A stretch of DNA of 48,738 bases from a virus, in the IMG/VR virus record IMGVR_UViG_3300032397_000021, positions 1 through 48,738 of that record; one strand, 5' to 3'. How positions within the stretch are numbered: position 1 is the first letter of the stretch; every line of letters starts with the position of its first letter. Positions 34,673 through 41,299 of this stretch are shown piece after piece. The position numbers were made by a program, and so were the translations under genes. The notes under the pieces were generated by a model. The model saw nothing but the letters and a program-made list of their open reading frames with translations. It made no database searches and was not told where the DNA came from.

Positions 34673-35928
34673 TGGCTGCCGCGAGGAGGCTACTCGCTGG
34701 TCCACGGGTGGACTCACTGGCGGGCGACCCCCCGGTTTTCGCGGTAATTTTGGGTGGATGTTCGCGTACTGGTGATACACGCGCATCCCCGAACGTCGGA
34801 CGAACAGACGCCGTATTGACGAACGTCACTACGGCGGAAACCATTGATCCAGCGGTCCGGGGGGACTTCGGGGGGAAAGGCCTGCGAGGAGGCGATGTGC
34901 GCTTCGCGGGACCATGTCGTCGGCAGGGATCCCCCTGCTGGTACTGTAGGGTACGGGACCCTAGGACCGGCCGGCGGTCCTGGCGGTCAACGGGCACGAC
35001 CGTGCTCCGAGCGGCGCGGGCCATCATCCGCCGCTGGGAGGTGGAGGAGGCGGAGAGCGGCGTCCAGACGCTGACCCACCAGCCGACGGTCGCCCAGTCC
35101 GTGGGCCATTGGCTCGAGCGGGAGGAGGCGAGGCTCTCGCCCCTGACGTGCAGGCGCCTCCGGGGCGTTGCCCGCCAGTGGCGGGAGGCCTGGGGTAGCA
35201 TGGCGCTGGGCGACCTGACGTCTGGCATGCTCGACATCTACCTGGCCGGCCGCCGTCAGGCGTGTGCCGCCACGACGGTCAACCTCGAACGCCGGCTCCT
35301 CCTCTGGTGGCTTGCGGACGCATGTCGCCGCGGCGAGATCCGGACGTCGGCGGCCAAGGCGACAGAGCGCTACCCGGAGGAGGTCCACGAGCTACGGGTC
35401 CTCCGCGGGGACGACCGCTTGCGCCTGGAGGCGGCTCTCGAGGTTGAGCCGTGGGATGTCCGCCTCGCCGTGGTCCTGGCGCTCGAGACGGGGCTCCGCC
35501 AGCGGGCGATACTCGCCTTGCGCTGGGAGTGGATCGACACGGAGGGTGGGTGGATCGCGCTCCCAGCATCCGCGCTCAAGAGCCGCAGAGATCTACGTCT
35601 CCCCCTGTCGCCGGACGCACTGGCCGCCGTCCGTCGAGGGCAGACGGCGGTCCTCGGTCCGGTCTTCCGTCGATGCGCCGAGGACCTGCGCCGTCACTGG
35701 GTGCGGATCGTCCACCGTGCCGGGTTGCGTGGTCTGCACTTTCACGACCTGCGGAAAACGTTTCTTACGGACCAGTGCAAGAGAGGCACGCGCATGGAGG
35801 TGGCCATGGCGCTGAGCGATCATCGCGATCTGCGCACGGTCCTCAAGTGCTACAGAGCGATCGATCCGGAAGAGCTGCTCAGGGCAGTGGGTCGCACGTC
35901 GGATTCCGCGAGAGAGAGTGGAGCATGA
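34669..35928 (+). CDS. int: Tyrosine recombinase integrase
   Basis: 419 residues. Catalytic residues are all present: R277 (ETGLRQRAIL), K304 (ALKSRRD), H359 and R362 (HFHDLRKTF), H385 (LSDHRDL) and nucleophile Y395 (KCYRAI). Residues 78-130 resemble an arm-binding domain (WYCRVRDPRTGRRSWRSTGT) and 135-215 a SAM-like core-binding domain. ATG 34669 has AGGAGGAG just upstream and overlaps the regulator stop. A GTG at 34897, with GAGGAGG, could make a 343-residue form without the odd, Gly-rich first 76 residues. It integrates and excises phage DNA at att sites. Confidence 0.93.
   Translation: MMAAARRLLAGPRVDSLAGDPPVFAVILGGCSRTGDTRASPNVGRTDAVLTNVTTAETIDPAVRGDFGGKGLRGGDVRFAGPCRRQGSPCWYCRVRDPRTGRRSWRSTGTTVLRAARAIIRRWEVEEAESGVQTLTHQPTVAQSVGHWLEREEARLSPLTCRRLRGVARQWREAWGSMALGDLTSGMLDIYLAGRRQACAATTVNLERRLLLWWLADACRRGEIRTSAAKATERYPEEVHELRVLRGDDRLRLEAALEVEPWDVRLAVVLALETGLRQRAILALRWEWIDTEGGWIALPASALKSRRDLRLPLSPDALAAVRRGQTAVLGPVFRRCAEDLRRHWVRIVHRAGLRGLHFHDLRKTFLTDQCKRGTRMEVAMALSDHRDLRTVLKCYRAIDPEELLRAVGRTSDSARESGA
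34818..34827. other. Small palindrome within integrase 5' end
   Basis: GACGAACGTC is a near-perfect palindrome. Its parts GACGAAC and GAACGTC occur again at 34790-34804 (CGAACGTCGGACGAACAG). Clustered short repeats in the 5' end of an integrase gene may be binding sites for the integrase or the upstream regulator. Weak evidence. Confidence 0.3.
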
Positions 35929-36665
35929 ATGAGCTGGCACTATTTGCCGGAGCTGGCGGCGGGATCCTGGGGGGGATCTTGTGTGGTTTCCGAACCGTCT
36001 GTGCCGTGGAAATCGAGCCGTACTGCCGAGAAGTCCTCCTGCGGCGCCAGCGGGACCGTGTGCTTCCCCTGTTCCCAATCTGGGACGATGTGCGGACCTT
36101 CAACGGTTGCCCCTGGCGTGGACTCGTGGATGTCATCACAGCGGGATTTCCGTGCCAGCCGTTTTCCGTCGCCGGGAAGAAGCGAGGAGCAGACGACCCC
36201 CACAACATGTGGCCCGACACCATCCGTGTCATTCGCGAGGTGGGACCGAGATTCGCGTGCCTGGAAAACGTCCCAGGGCTGGTTGCCACTGACTATTTCG
36301 GCACGATCATCGGAGACCTGGCAGAGGCAGGGCTCGATGCGGAGTGGACAGTTGTTTCAGCGGCCGAGTGCGGAGCGCCGCATCGACGAGAGCGACTGTG
36401 GATACTTGCCTACCCTGTGCGCGAGGGACTACAGGAACGACATTCTGCCGAATGGCAGCCACAGTCCCGGGTTGGCACGTGTGATTGGTGGGCTACTGAA
36501 TCCGGAATGGTGCGAGTGGTTCATGGGATTCCCAATAGGGTTCACAGGATTAGAGCCCTTGGAAATGCACAAGTTCCACGGGTGGCTCAGGAAGCATGGG
36601 AGAGGTTGATGGCCCGCGCGGTCGGCAGGCCCTTGGACGGGAGTCGGAGAGACGGGGCGGGATAG
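35925..36665 (+). CDS. C5-cytosine DNA methyltransferase
   Basis: 246 residues from ATG 35925 (ATGA overlap with the integrase). Motif I FAGAGGGILGG (7-17), motif IV GFPCQPFS with catalytic C77, motif VI ENV (114-116), motif VIII RRERLW (154-159) and motif IX/X RALGNAQVP (210-218). The target recognition segment is very short (~166-205). It would methylate cytosines for protection against host restriction or for regulation. Another frame over 36395-36609 reads like a second type of methyltransferase C-terminus. Confidence 0.9.
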   Translation: MNELALFAGAGGGILGGILCGFRTVCAVEIEPYCREVLLRRQRDRVLPLFPIWDDVRTFNGCPWRGLVDVITAGFPCQPFSVAGKKRGADDPHNMWPDTIRVIREVGPRFACLENVPGLVATDYFGTIIGDLAEAGLDAEWTVVSAAECGAPHRRERLWILAYPVREGLQERHSAEWQPQSRVGTCDWWATESGMVRVVHGIPNRVHRIRALGNAQVPRVAQEAWERLMARAVGRPLDGSRRDGAG

Positions 36666-36724
36666 GTCGGTCAGAGAAGGTGGTGGACACGGTGGAATCG
36701 TACAGGTGGTTGGACTTTCCTCCG

Positions 36725-36765
36725 GGGGAGCACGTGTCACGCTACCACCACGTCGCGTGCTCCCC
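36725..36765 (+). other. Perfect 10-bp hairpin after methyltransferase
   Basis: GGGGAGCACG pairs perfectly with CGTGCTCCCC around a 21-base loop. It lies between the methyltransferase stop and the terminator. It could be a protein-binding site in DNA or an RNA structure; no U tract follows. Confidence 0.45.
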
Positions 36766-36796
36766 GTCTACCGCTACCTCTTCCTCTTCCTTTCTC

Positions 36797-36830
36797 GAGC
36801 GTCAGGAGCCAGCACTCCTGGCGCTTTTTT
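36797..36830 (+). terminator. Intrinsic terminator
   Basis: GCGTCAGGAG (36799-36808) pairs with CTCCTGGCGC (36815-36824) with one G-U, then TTTTTT. It should end transcripts of the regulator-integrase-methyltransferase operon. The ribosome site of the next gene lies immediately after it. Confidence 0.8.
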
Positions 36831-36842
36831 CTGGAGACTACT

Positions 36843-37166
36843 ATGGATCACGATCCAAAAGTCGGCGACGAGGTGTATGCGATGGTCGTGCGCAATGGGA
36901 TTACTATCCCTATCGTCGGCCGGATCGTCCAGCGGATGACGGAGCCAGTAGGCGCCTACGAGATCCAGCTCGCGGGCACGAAGAGGTATCTCGTGATCTC
37001 GAAATTCCACTTCAGACGCTCGGCGACGCTTGTGGTCGCCGAAGCGCAGGCGCTCAATCTCCCGATCCTGCTCGGGTCTCCAACGAGCACCTACACGTAC
37101 GCGGCCAGCGTCACGGCCCCGGCGATCATCCCACCCAGCCTGCCGCCTGTGGCGCTCGCGGATTAA
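36843..37166 (+). CDS. Unknown small protein
   Basis: 107 residues, ribosome site CTGGAGACTACT directly behind a terminator. The first 55 residues form a KOW/SH3-like beta set (KVGDEVYAMVVRNGITIPIVGRIV), followed by a helix and a Thr/Ala/Pro-rich tail with no charge. Because it follows a terminator without an obvious promoter, it may be read only by RNA polymerase that has passed the terminator, or from a promoter I could not identify. Function not recognised. Confidence 0.5.
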   Translation: MDHDPKVGDEVYAMVVRNGITIPIVGRIVQRMTEPVGAYEIQLAGTKRYLVISKFHFRRSATLVVAEAQALNLPILLGSPTSTYTYAASVTAPAIIPPSLPPVALAD

Positions 37167-37267
37167 CGTACTACCGTTGGAGACGGCGGTTGTTTTTGTG
37201 TGAGGTCATTCAATCATTGCCCGCGACCAATATCTTGAGCGGCAGGCTATTTCATTTGTCTGCTTCC

Positions 37268-37420
37268 GGGGCCGCTTGTTGCGGCTCCAGGCCCCTCGCG
37301 TCCGGCCGCACCGAGCAGCTCCGGCGCGAGGGGCCATTCTTTCAGATCCACCACTCGCAGGCTCGTCGTCTGCGAGCACCAAGGGCCGAGGCGTCCCAAC
37401 CAGGGCGCCTCGGTTTTTTT
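37268..37420 (+). ncRNA. Hairpin-rich non-coding segment with terminator
   Basis: Four hairpins in a row: GGGGCCGC/GCGGCTCC (37268-37288, with a G-U), a 15-bp stem with one bulge (37290-37335, arms GCCCCTCGCG and CGCGAGGGGC), CTCGCAG/CTGCGAG (37354-37376) and a terminator (37386-37420). No gene fits this 264-base gap. It could be a small RNA, an antitermination element like HK022 put, or a leader for the next gene. Its nature is inferred from structure only. Confidence 0.5.
37386..37420 (+). terminator. Intrinsic terminator
   Basis: CCGAGGCG pairs perfectly with CGCCTCGG, with additional CCC/GGG pairs near the loop, followed by seven Ts. It closes the hairpin-rich segment ten bases before the next gene. 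Confidence 0.85.
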
Positions 37421-37430
37421 GAGATGAGAC

Positions 37431-37667
37431 ATGGAAAAACTTGAGCCCAAGGAAGAGAAAGAAGAGTATCTCTGCGCGATCTGCGATCGCCCTGTGCGCG
37501 GAAACTGGGGTGTCTACACTCCAGAGCACTGCTTGTGCGGCGACTGCCTCGAACGCGCGTCGCGCCCTCCGCAGCCGGGGCGCCTGTGGATGTGGTGCTA
37601 CTGGCTGGCACTCGTGATCTTTGCCGGGATCACAGTGGCGGTAGGGATCCATTTTGTGTCGAGGTGA
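37431..37667 (+). CDS. Zinc-ribbon membrane protein
   Basis: 78 residues. Cytoplasmic part with two cysteine pairs (CAICDRP and CLCGDC), a likely zinc ribbon, followed by one membrane segment (WCYWLALVIFAGITVAVGI) near the C-terminus. A second gene at 38687 has the same design, and the two loci share a 35-base repeat at this gene's end. A structure of this type could link a cytoplasmic partner to the membrane. The role is not known. Confidence 0.6.
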   Translation: MEKLEPKEEKEEYLCAICDRPVRGNWGVYTPEHCLCGDCLERASRPPQPGRLWMWCYWLALVIFAGITVAVGIHFVSR

Positions 37668-37669
37668 TG
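37635..37669 (+). repeat. 35-base direct repeat, copy 1
   Basis: The 35 bases spanning the end of the zinc-ribbon gene and the ribosome site of the next gene recur at 38650-38684 with two mismatches. Both copies end with GTGTCGAGGTGATG. Confidence 0.85.
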
Positions 37670-37670
37670 C

Positions 37671-38105
37671 ATGCTCGGTGTCGAGGAGGCCCGTCAGCTG
37701 AATCTCGATGCACTCACGCGGTGGCTCAGACCGCAGGTGAGGATGCAGACTCAGTGGGGCACGATTACATCTCGCGAGTGGGTGATTCGCGAGACAACTC
37801 GTCTACTTGAGCTGGGGTATATCGTGGAAGCCGTGCAAGACAAGACGACGGGCCAGGTGGCGATCTTCCACGAGGCCACGCCGTGGAGGGTGCGGCCCAA
37901 GTGGCGGCGGCCGACGCCCATCTACCGGCAGGCGCGGGACGCCTTGAAGGACTCCGCACTGGACGACGGACTGTCGTTCTCGGAGTGGTTCGACGCCTCC
38001 GGCGTTCCCAGGACCTCGTTTTGCAGAGTCAGAAAGTACCTGTTCGAAAACGGTTACGTCAAGAACGTCGGAACGACAAAGAGGGCCAGGTATGCGCCAA
38101 AGTGA
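37671..38105 (+). CDS. Winged-helix DNA-binding protein
   Basis: 144 residues, ribosome site GAGGTGATGC. The C-terminal part, LSFSEWFDASGVPRTSFCRV then RKYLFENGYVKNVGTTKRARYA, reads as a winged helix: helix, helix, recognition helix and a basic wing. The N-terminal half has helices and a strand pair and could be a second winged helix or a dimerisation domain. The gene ends directly at the first of many TGGNNCCA motifs, so it is a good candidate for the protein that binds them. Replication initiator or early regulator are the main options. Confidence 0.6.
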   Translation: MLGVEEARQLNLDALTRWLRPQVRMQTQWGTITSREWVIRETTRLLELGYIVEAVQDKTTGQVAIFHEATPWRVRPKWRRPTPIYRQARDALKDSALDDGLSFSEWFDASGVPRTSFCRVRKYLFENGYVKNVGTTKRARYAPK

Positions 38106-38107
38106 AA

Positions 38108-38376
38108 TGGTCCCATGGTCCCACGCGAAAAATGGCACTTGGTACCATTTTTTGGGACCAATTTTCGAGAGGGCGAAAAAAGCCGTGGGACCAAACTGGG
38201 ACAACGCCTTCAAGCCAAAGTCCTTCAGTTGTAGGGGTTCGCTGACAGATGGTACCAGGTACCAAGATGGTCCCAACCGGTCCCATGGGACCATTGCCCC
38301 CTCTTGGTACCACGTTCTCTCTCTCCCTATAGGGAGAGAGAGTGGAACCAAAGGTTGGAACCAACGGGTGGAACCT
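38108..38376. repeat. TGGNNCCA motif array, candidate origin/operator
   Basis: About a dozen copies of TGGNNCCA or one-base variants in 270 bases: TGGTCCCA (38108, 38116, 38268), TGGTACCA (38140, 38250, 38305), TGGGACCA (38153, 38186, 38286), TGGAACCA (38343, 38356), plus near copies at 38197, 38257, 38278 and 38369. Spacings of 8 and 13 bases recur, and the last three are exactly 13 apart. AT-rich runs lie at 38147-38180. I consider the open frames across it to be chance. Confidence 0.75.
38317..38342. other. 26-bp perfect palindrome
   Basis: A perfect inverted repeat without a spacer, built on CTCTCTCTCCCTA followed by its complement. It lies inside the TGGNNCCA array, between the copy at 38305 and the one at 38343. 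Such palindromes are typical for dimeric protein binding or for cruciform formation at origins. Confidence 0.8.
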
Positions 38377-38393
38377 CCCTCTGGAGCATGCGG

Positions 38394-38594
38394 ATGAAAC
38401 GCCACCCCGCCACCCGTCCAACCCCTCCCGGCTGCCTCCCCATGCCGCCGCCCTACTCGAGCTTTGTGTCCGGCGCCGGGAGCCGGGACCCGGAGACCGC
38501 CGCCGCCCTGGAGGTCGAGGCCAGAGCCTGGACGGCCGGCCAGGCACGGCAGGCGGACTCCATGGGATCTACCGGCAGTGCTCGGGGCTCGTAA
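38394..38594 (+). CDS. Doubtful small frame
   Basis: ATG 38394 would give 66 residues, Pro-rich at the start and Ala/Gly/Arg-rich after. There is no good ribosome site, no family resemblance, and other frames are open too. It fills the gap between the motif array and the next gene, so I list it only as a possibility. Confidence 0.2.
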   Translation: MKRHPATRPTPPGCLPMPPPYSSFVSGAGSRDPETAAALEVEARAWTAGQARQADSMGSTGSARGS

Positions 38595-38608
38595 CATGAG
38601 GAGTCAAG

Positions 38609-38659
38609 ATGAAGAGAGTCGAGCTGATGGGCAGGGTGGACAGGAGCGAGTGGCTGTAG
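38609..38659 (+). CDS. Possible 16-residue micro-gene
   Basis: ATG 38609 preceded by GAGGAGTCAAG gives MKRVELMGRVDRSEWL, then TAG. The ribosome site is strong, and the frame stops before the zinc-binding gene. It may be a leader peptide, or the remnant of a duplicated gene, since the 35-base repeat begins at 38650 inside it. Confidence 0.3.
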   Translation: MKRVELMGRVDRSEWL

Positions 38660-38684
38660 GGACCCATTTTGTGTCGAGGTGATG
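38650..38684 (+). repeat. 35-base direct repeat, copy 2
   Basis: Copy of 37635-37669 with two mismatches. Here the frame that matches the end of the zinc-ribbon gene (VAVGTHFVSR, then stop) has no gene in front of it, which points to a duplication or recombination event that carried over the gene end and ribosome site. Confidence 0.85.
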
Positions 38685-38686
38685 TG

Positions 38687-38914
38687 ATGGTCTGCAATCA
38701 GTACGGATGCTCTATGGATGCTATAGCCGGCGAGCTATGGTGCCCCAGGCATTCTCATGGAGGACCAGACGTGGATCATGAGCGCGGCGCTGCTGAGAAG
38801 TCGAAGCTTCCGATGCCAAACATCCTGGCCGTGGGGCTCTTTATTGGCTTCTGGTCGCTCGTGACAATGTTGGTGGCCCTGGCGATTCACGCGGTTCGAT
38901 GGGCGGTAGGGTGA
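38687..38914 (+). CDS. Zinc-binding membrane protein, second copy type
   Basis: 75 residues from ATG 38687. N-terminal Cys/His set (CNQYGCSMD and WCPRHSH) suggests a small zinc finger; one membrane segment follows (ILAVGLFIGFWSLVTMLVAL). Same plan as the 37431 gene, with the zinc motif at the N-terminus and the membrane segment near the C-terminus. The ribosome site GAGGTGATG comes from the duplicated 35-base repeat. Function not recognised. Confidence 0.55.
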   Translation: MVCNQYGCSMDAIAGELWCPRHSHGGPDVDHERGAAEKSKLPMPNILAVGLFIGFWSLVTMLVALAIHAVRWAVG

Positions 38915-38918
38915 GCCT

Positions 38919-39695
38919 ATGGACGCAAAGCCAAATCGAGAAGTCTCCGCGCAGCCGCAATTTGACCCGATACAACCCCCATGGTCGGCTATGGACGCAA
39001 AGCCAAAGCGAGAAGTCTCCGCGCAGAACGCCAGTATCGAGACGCTGAGCGTCACGATCAAGGCAATGGTCATCAACGGCAAGCAGATGACGTTGTCTGT
39101 TTTCCGGCAGTTGCCAACCTGCAATGCCTACTGTGAAGATGGATCGCTGCATCCTGATCGCGACTGGTGGGGAATTGTGAGGTATTGGATCAAGGAGGAA
39201 GGCAGCGTCTGGGCGGTTTGCCGAGTCGGAGACAAGCTTTGTCGGGCGAGCACTTCGATCCACGAGCGTTTTGGTGAGATCGACAATCTCCGTTTGAGGC
39301 TACGTCGCGCCATCGAGACACGGGACACATATAACACCATCTCCGAGATGAAGGCCGAATACGAGCGACTCCGTAAGACATATGACGAGTCGCGTTCCCG
39401 GCTTCGGAATGATTGTCCGATCCCGAAGATAGTATGTGTAGCCAGGGGCTACGATGTCATAGAGAGTGCCAGCGTGGCCGCACGCGAAGAATGGATACAG
39501 AGCCGCTGTCCGCCGTGGCCGCGGCAACCGGACTACCCTTCCCTCCCCTCCCCGTACAATAAGTGGGTGGAGGGTGAGCAGGGGAAGTATGAAATTGATG
39601 TGGAACGTTACGAGTACCAGATTACCTGGTGCGAGCGGGCTATGGATTCTCGGTCGGTCCTGTTGAGCCTTGCACAGTTGTTCATTGCGGTGTGA
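38919..39695 (+). CDS. Unknown protein with duplicated start
   Basis: 258 residues. Its first 36 residues contain a duplication: MDAKPNREVSAQ and, 24 residues on, MDAKPKREVSAQ. The DNA duplication is about 38 bases (38917-38954 and 38989-39026). The second ATG (38991) may be the original start. The rest is soluble, with a coiled-coil-like segment (RLRLRRAIETRDTYN to about residue 160) and several Trp/Cys residues. It lies upstream of the recombination genes. Function not recognised. Confidence 0.5.
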   Translation: MDAKPNREVSAQPQFDPIQPPWSAMDAKPKREVSAQNASIETLSVTIKAMVINGKQMTLSVFRQLPTCNAYCEDGSLHPDRDWWGIVRYWIKEEGSVWAVCRVGDKLCRASTSIHERFGEIDNLRLRLRRAIETRDTYNTISEMKAEYERLRKTYDESRSRLRNDCPIPKIVCVARGYDVIESASVAAREEWIQSRCPPWPRQPDYPSLPSPYNKWVEGEQGKYEIDVERYEYQITWCERAMDSRSVLLSLAQLFIAV

Positions 39696-39789
39696 AGTGA
39701 ACGTCAAAGATCTCATACAAGAAACGGAAGCCTTCCTTGACCTCGAAGAGCAGGTGCGAGGACTGGCACAACGCATCACAGGAGGACGT

Positions 39790-40767
39790 ATGGTGGAAAT
39801 AGCGATGGTTCCGGCGGAACTTGCTCCGGAGCCCGCGACGATCAAGGTGGATTTCACGAAGGACAAGTCCCCGTTCACGCGGTCCGAGCGCGTGACCAAG
39901 CGCGTCAAGATTTTCCTCTGGGGAGACAGCGGCACGGGAAAGACGCTACTCGCGATCCAGTTCCCTGCGCCCGTGGTCCTGGACCTCGAGCGCGGAAGCG
40001 AGCAGTACGGGGACGTGCACCCGTTCGAGGTGCTGCCGGCGAACTCGGCAGACGACTGCATGAAGGCAGTGGACTGGCTCCTGGTCCACAAGCATCCGTA
40101 CCGGACTCTGGTCGTGGACCCGATTACGGTCTACTGGGAGATGCTGCAACGGAAGTGGAGTGAGATACTCCTCCTCCGCAACAAGCAATCGAAGGGCAAC
40201 AAGTTCGACTTCTACGACATGCAGCCGAAAGACTGGATGCCGCTCAAGAGCGAACTCAAGGAGTTCATCCGCAAGCTCCTCGCTCTCGACATGAACATCA
40301 TCTGCACGGCTCGAGCCAAGCCGCTTTACGCAGAAGGCGAACTCATGCGCAAGGTCGGCGAGACATTCGACGGAGAGAAGAGCCTCCCCTATAGCTTCGA
40401 CACCGTCCTGAGGTTGACGCGCGAGGCCGGGAAGTACGTGGCAGAGACGATCAAGGACCGCACGCAGAAGTTGCCGACCGGTCAGTGGGAGCAAAGTTAC
40501 GGCGTCTTTGAGACAGCCTTCGGGAAGCGCACAGTGACGCGCGAGGCGAACCCCGTGAAGCTCGTGACGGAGGAGCAGAAGGTGGCGCTCAAGGCGCTGA
40601 TCAAGGCGCTGAGACTGAATGACGAGAAGGTTGCCGAGCGCCTCGAAAGCTATGGCGCTGCGAGCGTCGACGACCTCACGAAGGACAACGCGGCGGTCAT
40701 CATCGAAAAGTTAACGGCAGCCAAGGACAAGGTGCTCACCATGAAAGGAGTAGCCAGTGTCGATTGA
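39790..40767 (+). CDS. RecA-like AAA ATPase, Sak4-type
   Basis: 325 residues from ATG 39790 with AGGAGG upstream; GTG 39697 would add 31 residues. Walker A WGDSGTGKT (K51) opens a RecA/AAA fold; TLVVDPITVYWEML holds the Walker B Asp. The layout fits the Sak4 group of single-strand annealing ATPases (YqaJ/RecT partner type), followed directly by an SSB-like gene (10-base overlap). It probably acts in phage recombination or in replication restart. The C-terminal 70 residues are helical and may bind DNA or partners. Confidence 0.75.
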   Translation: MVEIAMVPAELAPEPATIKVDFTKDKSPFTRSERVTKRVKIFLWGDSGTGKTLLAIQFPAPVVLDLERGSEQYGDVHPFEVLPANSADDCMKAVDWLLVHKHPYRTLVVDPITVYWEMLQRKWSEILLLRNKQSKGNKFDFYDMQPKDWMPLKSELKEFIRKLLALDMNIICTARAKPLYAEGELMRKVGETFDGEKSLPYSFDTVLRLTREAGKYVAETIKDRTQKLPTGQWEQSYGVFETAFGKRTVTREANPVKLVTEEQKVALKALIKALRLNDEKVAERLESYGAASVDDLTKDNAAVIIEKLTAAKDKVLTMKGVASVD

Positions 40768-41248
40768 CCTGAACAACTTGGACTTCAGCCACGTGGAAAC
40801 GGCGAGGTCGTTTCCGATCCTGCCGGCAGGGAGATATGCCGTCGAGATTCTGTCGGTGAAGGCTGACGGACCGTGCACGAAGAACGGCGACGAGATGTGG
40901 GGGTTTCAGTTGGCAGTCCTCGACGGCCCGTTCACCGGCCGTCGCGTGTTCGACAATCTCATTTTCAGCGAGGCGGGGTTGCCGCGGCTGAAGCTGATCC
41001 TCAAGGCACTCGGCGTCGACGTCTCGCGGCCGGTGAGGATGGCGCCGGACCTGATCCTCCACCGCAAGTGCTACGTCACGCTCGAGATCAAGGCGTACAA
41101 CGGCACCCAGCAATCCAAGCCGCGCTTCGACGGCTACGAGCCACTGGTGCGCGAGATCGACCAGGAGCTGGACGCCGCGGTGGAGAAGGACCCGGAGAAC
41201 GCGCCGGGCGCGCCGGGTGGAGTGGACGACGAAGAGCCCCCGTTCTGA
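40757..41248 (+). CDS. ssDNA-binding protein, DUF669-like
   Basis: 163 residues from GTG 40757 with AAAGGAG upstream. The beta-rich core (RYAVEILSVKADGPC ... CYVTLEIKAYNGTQ) resembles DUF669 phage proteins, which act as SSB-like partners of Sak4 ATPases. The Pro/Gly-rich tail ends in DDEEPPF, the acidic, Phe-terminated tail of bacterial SSB proteins that recruits other enzymes. It overlaps the ATPase by 11 bases, so the two are translated together. Confidence 0.75.
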   Translation: MSIDLNNLDFSHVETARSFPILPAGRYAVEILSVKADGPCTKNGDEMWGFQLAVLDGPFTGRRVFDNLIFSEAGLPRLKLILKALGVDVSRPVRMAPDLILHRKCYVTLEIKAYNGTQQSKPRFDGYEPLVREIDQELDAAVEKDPENAPGAPGGVDDEEPPF

Positions 41249-41299
41249 GATTCTGAGGTGTCCCTGGGGAGTGGACCCCCAGGGACTGGATCGAGGTGA

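Noticed and set aside
35451-35924. Upstream extension of the methyltransferase frame into the integrase gene
   Set aside because: The integrase frame has all catalytic residues, and the methyltransferase motif I begins right at ATG 35925.
37803-38597. Minus-strand and plus-strand frames across the TGGNNCCA array
   Set aside because: Several frames are open at once over repeats and palindromes, none has a good ribosome site or domain; a DNA-level function explains the region better.
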